Virus record (IMG/VR): IMGVR_UViG_3300007515_000010
Span: 1-49,954 of that record
Source of the DNA: a virus
Length of the DNA stretch: 49,954 nt
Reading direction: 5' to 3' (one strand)
The position numbers and the translations under genes are program-made. The notes beneath the pieces were generated by a model, which worked only from the letters and a program-made list of their open reading frames with translations, did not search any database and was not told the origin of the DNA. Position 1 is the first letter of the stretch. Each line of letters opens with the position of its first letter. Shown piece after piece: positions 1 through 8,584 of this stretch.

Positions 1-396
1 GCACTCCCCGGATTTGTATCCGTAGAGAATTATTCTTCTCAAGGTGATGCAATTGAGGGTGAGATTGGTGGCGTAGAAGGTGTACGCTTCATTACTACAA
101 CTCAAGCAGTTCCATTTAAGGACGCTGGTGACACCGCTGGTGTTGCAAACTGCGTATCCACAAGTGGAGCAAAAGCTGATGTATACCCTGTACTTATTTT
201 TGCAGAGGACGCAATTGGTTGTGCAACATTAGGTGGAATGGATTCACTCCGCTCTAAGGTTGTTATGCCTAAACCCGGCCCCGGTGATCCACTAGGACAG
301 CGTGGTACGGTTGCGTGGGATACTTTCTATTCCTGTATCATCCTTCAAGACTTGTGGATGTACAGATTGGAAGTAGCCTGTACTAAACTTTCATAA
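1..396 (+). CDS. Major capsid protein, N4-gp56 family (C-terminal part)
   Basis: The reading frame is open from the first base and stops at 394-396, so the start lies left of the window. The 131 visible residues look like the C-terminal part of N4-gp56-type major capsid proteins: a GEIGGVEGVRF stretch, an alternating hydrophobic strand before a FAEDAIG segment, then DPLGQRGTVAWDTFY and a closing LQDLWMYRLEVACTK. These fold into the HK97-like shell that encloses the DNA. A hairpin terminator follows directly, as expected for a heavily expressed gene. The family call is from motif recall; the fold is certain to be phage structural by context. Confidence 0.85.
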   Translation, partial: ALPGFVSVENYSSQGDAIEGEIGGVEGVRFITTTQAVPFKDAGDTAGVANCVSTSGAKADVYPVLIFAEDAIGCATLGGMDSLRSKVVMPKPGPGDPLGQRGTVAWDTFYSCIILQDLWMYRLEVACTKLS

Positions 397-404
397 TTAA
401 ATAG

Positions 405-428
405 CCCCTTCTAATGGGAGGGGTTTCA
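405..428 (+). terminator. Hairpin terminator after the capsid gene
   Basis: CCCCTTC (405-411) pairs with GGAGGGG (417-423) across a five-base loop, one pair being G-T. Only three T follow, so it may be a partial terminator or an mRNA 3'-end stabiliser. Confidence 0.55.
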
Positions 429-448
429 CAATTAAATAAGGGAAACTT

Positions 449-979
449 ATGGATTCTTTAAAAACAAGAATTACTAACGCCCCACAAATGTCGGGGAGGA
501 AGACAGTATCATTAGGAAGTTATACTTCCGTTGCTACTCATGCCGCAGTTAGTAATATTCTTATACCTTGGGGAGCTATCGTTATCGATACTCCAATTAT
601 CGTAACAACTGCTTTTAATCCAAGTGGTGCCTCACACGCTGAAACAGGTACAGTAGGAACATTGGCTCAGGCTGATGGATCAACCGTATCTGCCGATCCT
701 AACGGTTTTATGGCAGGAGCGGCGGCAACAGCTAGTCTAAAGACTGTTGGTAAATTCCTCAGTTGTCGTGGTGGAACAGAGTCGCTCGGTGGAGCACTCT
801 TAGGTACCAAGCCTTCTTACACAGTTAGTGAAACCTATTCATCTTCAGGTGAAAAGGTTGTTCCAGTAGTTCTGCAATGGACTCATGCTGGAGGAGTTGC
901 TAGTGCCGGAGAGCTTATCTGGTGGGTTGAATATATCTATGATCCAAACATTGTTTGGGAACAAGCTAGTTTAGCCTAG
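449..979 (+). CDS. Probable capsid-associated or decoration protein
   Basis: A 176-residue protein, rich in Ser, Thr, Gly, Ala and Val with few charges, consistent with an all-beta virion protein. No family is recognised. It sits alone between two hairpin terminators directly downstream of the major capsid gene, the place where decoration or capsid-stabilising proteins are often encoded. The ATG is preceded by a purine-rich AAGGGAAAC. The isolated, terminator-flanked position suggests high dosage in the virion, but this is inference. Confidence 0.65.
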   Translation: MDSLKTRITNAPQMSGRKTVSLGSYTSVATHAAVSNILIPWGAIVIDTPIIVTTAFNPSGASHAETGTVGTLAQADGSTVSADPNGFMAGAAATASLKTVGKFLSCRGGTESLGGALLGTKPSYTVSETYSSSGEKVVPVVLQWTHAGGVASAGELIWWVEYIYDPNIVWEQASLA

Positions 980-993
980 TAGTATAATTCAGT

Positions 994-1020
994 AGTGGGT
1001 GGCTTTTGTCACCCACTTTT
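994..1020 (+). terminator. Intrinsic terminator
   Basis: AGTGGGTG (994-1001) and CACCCACT (1010-1017) form a perfect eight-pair stem with an eight-base loop, running into TTTT. It closes the short capsid/decoration unit. Confidence 0.8.
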
Positions 1021-1045
1021 AACAACGGAGATTTAAGGAGAAAAT

Positions 1046-1549
1046 ATGTCCATAGCAGGTGGTTTATTACCAACAGAAAATTTACCCAATCAAAAAAGGC
1101 ATGATAATTACGTTCCGGCAGGTGATGGTCGTTTTGTAGTTCTTCCTAACGGCATGAAAATGGCGGCTGAATGGAAAAAGGGTGATGAAGTTCCAGAGGG
1201 TCACGCTGTAATTAATATTGAGTACGGCAAGGATAATACGGAAATGGGGCCAGTTCCGGTGACACATGGAGATTGGACAATAGTGATACCAAGAGGAACA
1301 GACAGAGTTGTACCTCTTCAACATATGAACATACTGAATGATGCTATTACTACCGATTACTTCCAGAAGGATTTGTCACAGGGGCTTACACCAAGGACTA
1401 ACAGGCGATTTAACTTTACAGTTAAGAAGTATCCTAAAACAGGACAAAAAGCAGGTGTCGAATTTGATGATAAGTCAGAACCAATAACAAAGGAAGATAT
1501 AGAAGGTGCATTAGAGCGTCATGAGGTGATTGACCTTGACCAGAATTAA
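1046..1549 (+). CDS. Hypothetical virion-region protein
   Basis: A 167-residue soluble acidic-basic protein with a good ribosome site (AAGGAGAAAAT) before the ATG. No family is recognised. The first 70 residues contain a short basic segment and a strand-rich part, and the tail is strongly charged (EDIEGALERHEVIDLDQN). It overlaps the adaptor gene by one base (TAATG), so the two are translationally coupled, which suggests a role in head completion. Confidence 0.6.
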   Translation: MSIAGGLLPTENLPNQKRHDNYVPAGDGRFVVLPNGMKMAAEWKKGDEVPEGHAVINIEYGKDNTEMGPVPVTHGDWTIVIPRGTDRVVPLQHMNILNDAITTDYFQKDLSQGLTPRTNRRFNFTVKKYPKTGQKAGVEFDDKSEPITKEDIEGALERHEVIDLDQN

Positions 1550-2571
1550 TGAATCGAAAGCAAATAAGAGAACGTGCCGAAACCGCATTACAGGATACAT
1601 CTAATAAGCATTGGTCTGATGGAGAATTAAATACATACATCGATGATGCTTGCAATGAATTTACACGGCGTGTAAGGTACCCTCAAGTAGAAGGTTACGC
1701 TACTAATGGATCGTCTGGAACTACTATAGGTGAAGCTACCAAAACAGGTACGCTTACTACCAATAGTAAAACCGCAACGATTACATTTAGTTCTGTACAT
1801 GGATACGCAGAGGGCGATGCTATTAATGTTGCTGATGGTGCTCCTACTCAGTATATTGGGACATTCATTGTTTCTGTTCCATCTACAACTACTATAACCT
1901 ACAAGATTTCAACTAGCGGTGCAGTAACCGATTCTAGCGTTACTGTGTTTAAAGTTGGCCCTAAATTTACAATCCCCAGCACAATTTCAGAGATAGTTTC
2001 TATCAGTATAGATGGTAGAGAACTGAATATCTTTACAGAATCTGAACTTAATGCCGCCGCATCTTCAAGCGGTAATAGGCATTTCATGCTGGAATCCTCA
2101 ATGGGATTTCATCCCAATGCATTCTCCTCAGTAGTAGCTTCAACAGATAATACTCCTAGGTGGCGTGATCAAAACGGCCCTATAGAAGCCGCAGTCTTTA
2201 ACAATAGAACATCGAACACATTTAGAATATATCCCCTTCCAAAAGATTTAAAAGATTTATATATAGATAAGGATGCAACAGCAAAGGTATTTCATTCCCT
2301 TAAGGTGCGTGGTGTTCCCAAGGATAGTACATTAGCAAGTGATACAACGGAGCCAAAGGTGAATGCGTATTGGCACGAGGGATTAGTATGGGGTACACTA
2401 GAGAGAGCATATTTAAAAGAATCACAGCAACGAAATACTGAGAAGTCAGGATTTTATAGACAGAAATTCATGGAAATTGTAGCTCAAGCAGGTACAATGG
2501 AAGGTATGACTTCTGGTGCCTTGTCAGAGGGCAGGAATCAGTCAGGTTTTGTGGTTAATAGGAGTTTGTAA
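1549..2571 (+). CDS. Head-tail adaptor-like protein with a beta insertion
   Basis: A 340-residue protein. Residues 1-50 (MNRKQIRERAETALQD..HWSDGELNTYIDDACNEFTRR) resemble the helical start of T7 gp11-like and other phage adaptor proteins that dock on the portal. A beta-rich insertion at about residues 65-135 contains a HGYAEGDAINV..APTQYIGTF stretch that is also present in the protein at 4164-4751. The C-terminal third returns to helix (WHEGLVWGTLERAYL..FYRQKFMEIVAQAG), typical of adaptors. It starts in a TAATG overlap with the gene before and ends in one with the gene after. Adaptor function is inferred from motif and place. Confidence 0.7.
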   Translation: MNRKQIRERAETALQDTSNKHWSDGELNTYIDDACNEFTRRVRYPQVEGYATNGSSGTTIGEATKTGTLTTNSKTATITFSSVHGYAEGDAINVADGAPTQYIGTFIVSVPSTTTITYKISTSGAVTDSSVTVFKVGPKFTIPSTISEIVSISIDGRELNIFTESELNAAASSSGNRHFMLESSMGFHPNAFSSVVASTDNTPRWRDQNGPIEAAVFNNRTSNTFRIYPLPKDLKDLYIDKDATAKVFHSLKVRGVPKDSTLASDTTEPKVNAYWHEGLVWGTLERAYLKESQQRNTEKSGFYRQKFMEIVAQAGTMEGMTSGALSEGRNQSGFVVNRSL

Positions 2572-3116
2572 TGGTAGAAGAATTAGTAGAAGAAAGGGTA
2601 AAACCTAAAAAGAAGAAAACTAAGCCCACAGCTAAGGAGTTAAAAGAATCAAGAAAAACAATAGATTTTTGGAAAAAATCAAAAAAAGGGCCGGGTTACG
2701 TACCAGAAAAAAAGAAGCCTGTAGTAAAGAAGAAAAAACAGAAAATACCTCCCGAAGGGATAAGTCTTGGTAGTTCTTCAACAACTACATGGAAACAAAC
2801 TCCAACGAGTTATGCTGTTGATACGAGAGAGCATAAGAAAAAATATAAGAAGTGGTTAAATAGTAAAAACAGGAATTGGGCTAATCGTCCAGTACGTCCA
2901 CCACCAGTTGGTGCGGTTGCACAAGTGAAACGTAAAACTGATGGAAAAGGTAATTCTCAGTCAACTTTTAAAGGGCCGGGAGGAATGAAGCCTAAGTATA
3001 TGGACTTGTATGGTAACTGGTTGGAAAAGAAAGATAAGGCTAAAGCTAAAAAAAGAAAAATTGGTGACGTAAGAAATCGTATTCTTAAAGGATTAAGGGA
3101 ACAAAAACAAAAATAA
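2571..3116 (+). CDS. Very basic lysine-rich protein
   Basis: 181 residues, with long lysine runs in the first 55 (VKPKKKKTKP, KKKPVVKKKKQK) and again at the end. It has almost no hydrophobic core, so it is probably disordered and nucleic-acid-binding. It is the first of four consecutive basic proteins (2571-4154), with TAATG overlaps on both sides. No family is recognised. A virion-packaged DNA-associated role is inference only. Confidence 0.6.
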   Translation: MVEELVEERVKPKKKKTKPTAKELKESRKTIDFWKKSKKGPGYVPEKKKPVVKKKKQKIPPEGISLGSSSTTTWKQTPTSYAVDTREHKKKYKKWLNSKNRNWANRPVRPPPVGAVAQVKRKTDGKGNSQSTFKGPGGMKPKYMDLYGNWLEKKDKAKAKKRKIGDVRNRILKGLREQKQK

Positions 3117-3235
3117 TGCCTTTCGCATCAGACAAACAGAGAAGATACTTGTACGCAAAAAAACCAAAAGTAGCTAAGAAGTTAGCAAAGAAACACAATA
3201 AGAAAGGCTTCTTGGGTTCAAGAGGGTTGTACTAA
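3116..3235 (+). CDS. Small conserved phage protein of the QRRYLxA type
   Basis: 39 residues: a MPFASDKQRRYLYAKKPK start followed by a Lys-rich helix and GFLGSRGLY. The MPF-x-S-x-KQRRYL pattern is widespread in tailed phages and prophages as a tiny basic protein of unknown role. The gene starts inside the TAATG of the gene before and ends in another TAATG, so both neighbours confirm the frame. Confidence 0.75.
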   Translation: MPFASDKQRRYLYAKKPKVAKKLAKKHNKKGFLGSRGLY

Positions 3236-3618
3236 TGGCCCATGAAGTAACGGAGACTGTAGAATTCGATGGCAGATATCATGTCAGACCTACTGTAGGA
3301 AAGAATAAAGGTAAGTCTCTCAAGGTCTTTGATACAGAAGAAGAAGCAAATAAATGGGCAGAGAAAAGGTCTAGGGAATATAAACCAACAATGGCAAAAC
3401 GTGATTACAAGGACGAGTATAAAAAGTTTCAGAAACATAAGAGCGGTTACAGGGCAAAGCTAAACAAGTACAACCGCAAGAAGGGCACATACGGCAATAG
3501 GGATGGATTAGATGCATCTCATAAAGGAGGCAAAATAAAAGGGTTTGAACCACAGTCTAAGAATCGGGGTAGACGAGAAAAAAGTAGAATTGGCTTTTTA
3601 GAAAAGAGAGGATTATGA
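3235..3618 (+). CDS. Basic protein with a degenerate HNH-like phage domain
   Basis: 127 residues in two parts. Residues 1-52 form a small strand-helix unit (DTEEEANKWAEKRSREYK). Residues 53-127 begin MAKRDYKDEYKKFQKHK and end with SKNRGRREKSRIGF; this matches small phage proteins that normally carry an HNH core with a histidine pair and an NLR.. segment. Here the middle reads LDASHKGGKIKGFEPQ, so the usual catalytic histidine pair and Asn are not evident and nuclease activity is unlikely. Met-53 could be an internal start of a shorter product. Family assignment is from recall and tentative. Confidence 0.6.
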   Translation: MAHEVTETVEFDGRYHVRPTVGKNKGKSLKVFDTEEEANKWAEKRSREYKPTMAKRDYKDEYKKFQKHKSGYRAKLNKYNRKKGTYGNRDGLDASHKGGKIKGFEPQSKNRGRREKSRIGFLEKRGL

Positions 3619-4154
3619 AATTAGGTAAAAGAAAGTGGATAAAAGGTGGTGCCCCTGAAAGAGGTGGCTTTGATGAGAATTTACTTAAATTTGGAGGCGG
3701 AGGAGGCCGAGGCGGTGGCAGGAGCAAGCCAAAAGCACCTTCCAAGAAAGCCAAGACCAATGTAAACAAAACTGGTAAGGCAGATTCAACAGCTTCTGGA
3801 GTAGAAGAAATGGGTGGACGTAGTGCTAAACTACAGTCAAGAAAATCAGGAGCAAACCTTGCTGGTAATGCAAGGCGTAAAATACCAAGAGGGGATTTAA
3901 CACCACCTTCTGGATGGGGGCCGGGTATGGGGTCACCAGTTCCTAGACAAAAATTGTTACAGCGGCAAGCAAAGAAAGATGCAAAAGCACAGGAGAGAAT
4001 AAAAAAAGAAAAAGTTAAAGAAAAAATAAGTGGTATGGTAAAGAGGGCAAAGAGAGATAAGGAGTTTGAAGCTAAAATTGGTAAGAAGGGGGTAGCAGAA
4101 GCTAAAAAAGCATACGAAGGTTTGTATGGTGGTTGGCTAACAAGTAGTCCGTAA
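3615..4154 (+). CDS. Gly- and Lys-rich basic protein
   Basis: 179 residues. A glycine-rich start (FGGGGGRGGGRSK, about residues 26-38) is followed by a disordered middle and a long Lys/Glu helix (QRQAKKDAKAQERIKKEKVKEK, about 115-138), then a short GLYGGWLTSSP tail. The ending is similar in style to the LYGNWLEKKDK tail of the 2571-3116 protein. It starts in an ATGA overlap with the gene before. No family is recognised; it belongs to the basic cluster next to the adaptor. Confidence 0.55.
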   Translation: MKLGKRKWIKGGAPERGGFDENLLKFGGGGGRGGGRSKPKAPSKKAKTNVNKTGKADSTASGVEEMGGRSAKLQSRKSGANLAGNARRKIPRGDLTPPSGWGPGMGSPVPRQKLLQRQAKKDAKAQERIKKEKVKEKISGMVKRAKRDKEFEAKIGKKGVAEAKKAYEGLYGGWLTSSP

Positions 4155-4163
4155 TAGAAGAAA

Positions 4164-4751
4164 ATGAGTGCAGGAGTATACAATATTGAAATAGAACAAG
4201 GTGCTGATTTTGCATTAGCAGTAACTTATGCTGATTCCGCAGGTCTGGTTTTTGACCTGTCTTCAGGTTATACTGCAAAGATGAATATTAAAGAGTCATA
4301 TCTTGATGCTGACCCAATTGATAGTTTAACTAATGCTTCTGGTGAGATTACACTAACTAATGGTATAGGGGCTTCAGTAGCAGGGACAATTTCAATAGAT
4401 TCAAGTAAAACAGTAGTAACAGTAACGATAGGTTCGGGTGAACATGGCTTTGGTATAGGTGATGAAATAAATATTTCGGGTGCCGCTCCAGATGAATATA
4501 ATGGCGTTTTTGAAGTAGTATCTATTCCAACGGCGGCAACCTTTACTTATGATGCAGTAGCAGGAGATACAATTACAGATACTTCAGTCAATTTTTATGA
4601 GATACAACCAAACATATCCGTGGATATTGGACATGGAACTACAGGGGCATATGACTTTAGTAACGCTTTTTATGACCTAGAAATATCCCAAGCAACAACA
4701 AATCAAAAGGTTTTAAGAGGGAAAGTAACCTTAGTAAGAGAGCTTAACTAA
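4164..4751 (+). CDS. Beta-rich tail or baseplate-type protein
   Basis: 195 residues, nearly all beta. The N-terminal half (YNIEIEQGADFALAVTYAD) resembles phage BppU-like N-terminal tail domains that begin with polymer-strand alternation. Residues about 80-145 carry HGFGIGDEINISGAAPDEYNGVF, the same insertion module as in the adaptor at 1549-2571. The C-terminus returns to the first fold (ATTNQKVLRGKVTLVRELN). The stop overlaps the long fibre gene (TAATG), which suggests that the two proteins are made together and interact. Confidence 0.6.
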   Translation: MSAGVYNIEIEQGADFALAVTYADSAGLVFDLSSGYTAKMNIKESYLDADPIDSLTNASGEITLTNGIGASVAGTISIDSSKTVVTVTIGSGEHGFGIGDEINISGAAPDEYNGVFEVVSIPTAATFTYDAVAGDTITDTSVNFYEIQPNISVDIGHGTTGAYDFSNAFYDLEISQATTNQKVLRGKVTLVRELN

Positions 4752-7700
4752 TGGCAACAAATCGAGTAAAAGTAGCTACCCCCGGCCCCGCTGGTGTACC
4801 GGGTTTAACGTATGAGGGAGTGTGGCAAACCGGGCAAGTCTATCAAGTACGAGATTGTGTACGTTTTACAGATGGGAACCTGTACGTTGTAAATGTACAG
4901 CACACATCATCATCTTCTAATACACCACTTCTTAACGTAGAATTCTGGTCACTATTTATAAATGCAGACGATGCATTTCAATGGGCAACAAAGGCAAAGT
5001 ATGCACTAATAGGGGATTCATTAGGTAATTCAGGATATAGTGCGCTCCATCAATCGGCAATGGCGCAGGATTGGGCAAAGCTCACTACCGATGCTGTAAG
5101 GAATGATGCGAATAATGCAGATGTAGGCTATAGCGCAAAAGCATGGGCGATAGGCGGAACTGAGGTAACAACCACAGCATCACGAGGAGCCGCAAAGGAG
5201 TGGGCGACAACTACAGGAGGATTTGTAGATACGGCAGAGTATTCTGCAAAAGAATATGCACAGGGTTCAGTTTTAGCGGCAGGAGGTTCAGCTAAAAACT
5301 GGGCACAACTAGCAACCACTCCATCAACAGTAGCTACAGATGCTTCTGCTAAAGAGTGGGCTATTGGTACATCTACACATAAAGGAGATGGTTCAGCAAA
5401 AACATGGTCAACTACAGGTAAGCATACAGTAGTACCCGGAACCTCTGTATATAGTGCTAAACACTATGCGGCAAAAGCAACAGACTGGGCATCTCTTACA
5501 ACGGATGCAGTTACTAATGATGCTAATAATGCGGATGTTGATTATAGTGCAAAGGCTTGGGCAATAGGTGGTACAGAGGTAACAGCTACAGCCTCCAGAG
5601 GAGCGTCTAAAGAATGGGCAACAAAAACGAGTGCGGCTGTAGATACCTCAGAATTTAGTGCCAAAGCATATGCTATAGGTGGAACAGGTGTAACTACATC
5701 TTCAGGTAAGGGTGCCGCTAAAGAGTGGGCAACTACAACAAACGGAGCGGTAGATACTGCTGATTTCTCTGCTAAGGCATGGGCAATTGGTGGTACAGGA
5801 GTAACTGACACAGCCGCTAAAGGTGCCGCTAAGGAATGGGCTATTGAAGCAAGTGGAACAGTAGATGGTACCAGCTATTCATCTAAGGAATATGCACATG
5901 GAACTCAGGGTAGTACAGGCGGTTCATCAAAGGATTTTGCACAGAAGACAGATGGAGGAGTAAGTGGGGCTACCTCATTTCATTCTGCCAAAGCATGGGC
6001 TGTTGGAGGAACAGGAGTCACAACAACAGCTTCTAAAGGAGCGGCAAAGGAATGGGCCACTACTACAGGAGGTAAGGTAGATGGCAGTTCAGGTGATTAT
6101 AGTTCAAAGGAATATGCAATAGGAACCACAGCTTCAACTGGAGGTTCAGCTAAAGATTGGGCTACCTACACAGCGGCAGATGTTCGTGGGGCAGGTACAG
6201 GCGATATGTCCTCTAAGGAATGGGCCGTTGGTATACTAGGTAGAGGAAATGCAGGAGAAGGATCATCTAAAGATTGGGCCACAAGAACAGGAGCTACCGT
6301 TGATAATGCAGGATATTCGGCACAGGAGTGGGCATTAGGTACAACAGTAGCGGCAGGTTCAGCTAAGGATTGGGCAATACAGGCAGAAGACTCTGTAGTA
6401 GACGGTGGATCGGGGTATTCAGCCTTACATCATGCGGCAAAATCATCTGCTTCTGCTACAGCGGCGGCGGCGAGTGAGACAGCGGCAAATGCTTCCGCAG
6501 ATGCAGTAGCAAAGTATATGGATGCTTTTGATGATAAGTATCTTGGAGCAATGTCAGATAGTGCTACTCAAGGCACTAACCCTACCACAAACGGTACTTG
6601 GGCTAAGAACTCATCCTCTATTACAGTAGTCAGTAATACTAATATAAAAGTAGGTCAAGTTGTAACTGGAACAGGAATTCCCACCTCTCCAGCCCCTAAT
6701 GTTTTATCCATCAACGGTACCACAGTAGTTATATCAGATAATATGGATGCGGCAGGATCAGCCGTAGCACTTACTTTTACAGGTTATGGTATATATGGTA
6801 CTTTCAACGGCACAAAGGATGGCCCTGCAACGGACAATGACAATGGGGCACTAGCTGATGGAATGTTGTACTTCAATACTACAGACGATGTAATGAAGGT
6901 CTATGATGCAACAGCAGGAAACTGGAAACAACTACAACCAACCACAGCGGAACAAACAGCTATTAATACAGTATCGACTAATATTACAGATGTTAATACA
7001 TTTGCAGTACGGTACCGAATAGCATCCTCCGCACCCTCATCTAGTTTAGATACAGGAGATTTATATTGGAATACTACATCAAATGAATTATTTGCCTACG
7101 GTGGAGGAGCATGGAATATAACAACTCCCAATGCCGCTAATCAAGCAAACATTGATATAGTCGCAGGAGAATTAATATATAAAGAGGATTTAGGACTTAT
7201 TACAGGGACAGTTATTTCAACAACAGGAAACAATATAACTGATGTTGCTGATAACGAAACTAATATAAACGCAGTTGCTGGGAATATAGCGAATGTAGCG
7301 GCTGTAGGGGCAATAAGTTCAAATGTTACAACCGTTGCTGGAATAGCAAGTGACGTAACTGCGGTTGCAGGGGATGCTACTGATATCGGGGCGGTAGCCG
7401 CTAAAGCTACAGAGATAGGTAGACTTGGTACTGCTGATGCGGTGGCAGACATGGCAATACTTGGTACTACTGATATTGTAGCGGACATGGCGTTATTAGG
7501 GACAACGGCTTGTGTGGCAGACATGGCTATCTTAGGTACAACTGATTGTGTTGCTGATATGGCTATCCTAGGAACAGCAGATGTTGTAACAGATTTAAAT
7601 ACTTTAGGAACAGCGGATGTAGTAGCTGATCTGAATACCTTGGGTACAGCCGATGTAGTTAGCGACATGAATACGTTGGGTACCTCAAGCAATGTAACCA

Positions 7701-8575
7701 ATATGAATACCCTTGCAGGTATTTCATCAAATATTACAACGGTAGCAGGTATATCAAGTGATGTGACTGCGGTTGCCGCAGATGCAACAGATATTGGAGC
7801 AGTAGCCGCTAAAGCAACTGAAATTGGTCGCTTAGGAACAGCCGATGCAGTAGCAGATATGGCTTTACTTGGGACTACTGCCTGTGTAGCAGATATGGCT
7901 ATATTAGCTACTTCAGATATAGTAGCGGATATGGCAATACTAGGAACAGCGGATGTTGTAAACGATATGAATATATTAGCTACTTCAGATGTAGTTGCCG
8001 ATATGAATACATTAGCTACGGCTGATATAGTTGCTGATATGAATACGCTGGGAACTGCGGATGTTGTTGCTGATATGAACACATTAGCAACTGCCGATGT
8101 AGTGGCAGATATGAATACGTTAGGGACTGCTGATGTAGTAACCGACATGAATACATTGGGTACGGCGGATTGTGTATCTGATATGAATACACTAGGGACA
8201 TCCCAAAATGTGACTAATATGAATACATTGGCAGGGATAAGTGCTAATATAACTACAGTAGCAGGAGTATCAGCAAATGTTACAACAGTCGCAAATAGTA
8301 TAGCAGATGTAAACCGTTATGCGGCTGAATATACAATAGCCGCATCTGCACCCGGATCACCAAGTGAAGGTGATTTGTGGTACGATAGTACTAATAACGT
8401 ATTAAAATATCATACAGGTTCTGCGTTTGCGGCAATAGCCGCTGGTATCGGAGAAGTATCAGATGATACTAGTCCAACACTAGGCGGTGCCCTTGATGCA
8501 GATGGCAATAATATTACCAATGTTGCTACAATTAGCGGCGCAAACTTAAACATAGATTTCGGGAGTATAGCATAA
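4751..8575 (+). CDS. Long tail fibre with two repeat arrays
   Basis: 1274 residues. Residues 1-60 hold a GPAG collagen-like bit and a carbohydrate-module-like strand set (YEGVWQTGQVYQVRDCVRF). About 80-560 is an array built on SAKEWA / YSAKEYAIGGT units, as seen in many marine phage fibres. About 650-850 has two globular inserts with LYWNTTSNELFAYGG-type strands. About 858-1185 is a coiled, 12-residue array (LGTADVVADMNT) in two super-repeats. The end (DDTSPTLGGALDADGNNITN) is typical of fibre C-termini. It should form a trimeric host-binding fibre. The repeats differ strongly in codon choice. Confidence 0.8.
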   Translation: MATNRVKVATPGPAGVPGLTYEGVWQTGQVYQVRDCVRFTDGNLYVVNVQHTSSSSNTPLLNVEFWSLFINADDAFQWATKAKYALIGDSLGNSGYSALHQSAMAQDWAKLTTDAVRNDANNADVGYSAKAWAIGGTEVTTTASRGAAKEWATTTGGFVDTAEYSAKEYAQGSVLAAGGSAKNWAQLATTPSTVATDASAKEWAIGTSTHKGDGSAKTWSTTGKHTVVPGTSVYSAKHYAAKATDWASLTTDAVTNDANNADVDYSAKAWAIGGTEVTATASRGASKEWATKTSAAVDTSEFSAKAYAIGGTGVTTSSGKGAAKEWATTTNGAVDTADFSAKAWAIGGTGVTDTAAKGAAKEWAIEASGTVDGTSYSSKEYAHGTQGSTGGSSKDFAQKTDGGVSGATSFHSAKAWAVGGTGVTTTASKGAAKEWATTTGGKVDGSSGDYSSKEYAIGTTASTGGSAKDWATYTAADVRGAGTGDMSSKEWAVGILGRGNAGEGSSKDWATRTGATVDNAGYSAQEWALGTTVAAGSAKDWAIQAEDSVVDGGSGYSALHHAAKSSASATAAAASETAANASADAVAKYMDAFDDKYLGAMSDSATQGTNPTTNGTWAKNSSSITVVSNTNIKVGQVVTGTGIPTSPAPNVLSINGTTVVISDNMDAAGSAVALTFTGYGIYGTFNGTKDGPATDNDNGALADGMLYFNTTDDVMKVYDATAGNWKQLQPTTAEQTAINTVSTNITDVNTFAVRYRIASSAPSSSLDTGDLYWNTTSNELFAYGGGAWNITTPNAANQANIDIVAGELIYKEDLGLITGTVISTTGNNITDVADNETNINAVAGNIANVAAVGAISSNVTTVAGIASDVTAVAGDATDIGAVAAKATEIGRLGTADAVADMAILGTTDIVADMALLGTTACVADMAILGTTDCVADMAILGTADVVTDLNTLGTADVVADLNTLGTADVVSDMNTLGTSSNVTNMNTLAGISSNITTVAGISSDVTAVAADATDIGAVAAKATEIGRLGTADAVADMALLGTTACVADMAILATSDIVADMAILGTADVVNDMNILATSDVVADMNTLATADIVADMNTLGTADVVADMNTLATADVVADMNTLGTADVVTDMNTLGTADCVSDMNTLGTSQNVTNMNTLAGISANITTVAGVSANVTTVANSIADVNRYAAEYTIAASAPGSPSEGDLWYDSTNNVLKYHTGSAFAAIAAGIGEVSDDTSPTLGGALDADGNNITNVATISGANLNIDFGSIA
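5050..6440 (+). repeat. SAKEWA-type protein repeats in the long fibre
   Basis: More than fifteen imperfect copies of a motif built around SAK(E/A/D)(W/Y)A, spaced irregularly by about 15-35 residues and often followed by GGTGVTT..S(R/K)GAAKEWATTT. Copies are conserved in protein but vary in codons. Confidence 0.75.
7320..8300 (+). repeat. 12-residue fibre repeats in two super-repeats
   Basis: Units of the form L-G-T-x-D-x-V-x-D-M-N-T occur in two blocks. Each block starts with the same VAAKATEIGRLGTADAVADM lead-in (about 7390 and 7800) and ends with VTNMNTLAGIS. Glycine, threonine, alanine and valine codons differ from copy to copy. Confidence 0.8.
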
Positions 8576-8584
8576 GGAGTAAAA

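Noticed and set aside
3557-4183. 208-codon - strand frame opposite the basic protein genes
   Set aside because: Phe/Pro/Leu-rich reverse shadow of Lys- and Gly-rich coding sequence, no ribosome site and opposite to all neighbours.
7141-8148. 335-codon open frame on the - strand under the fibre repeats
   Set aside because: It is the reverse reading of the 12-residue repeats and has only repeat-derived composition; the + strand frame has clear fibre motifs.
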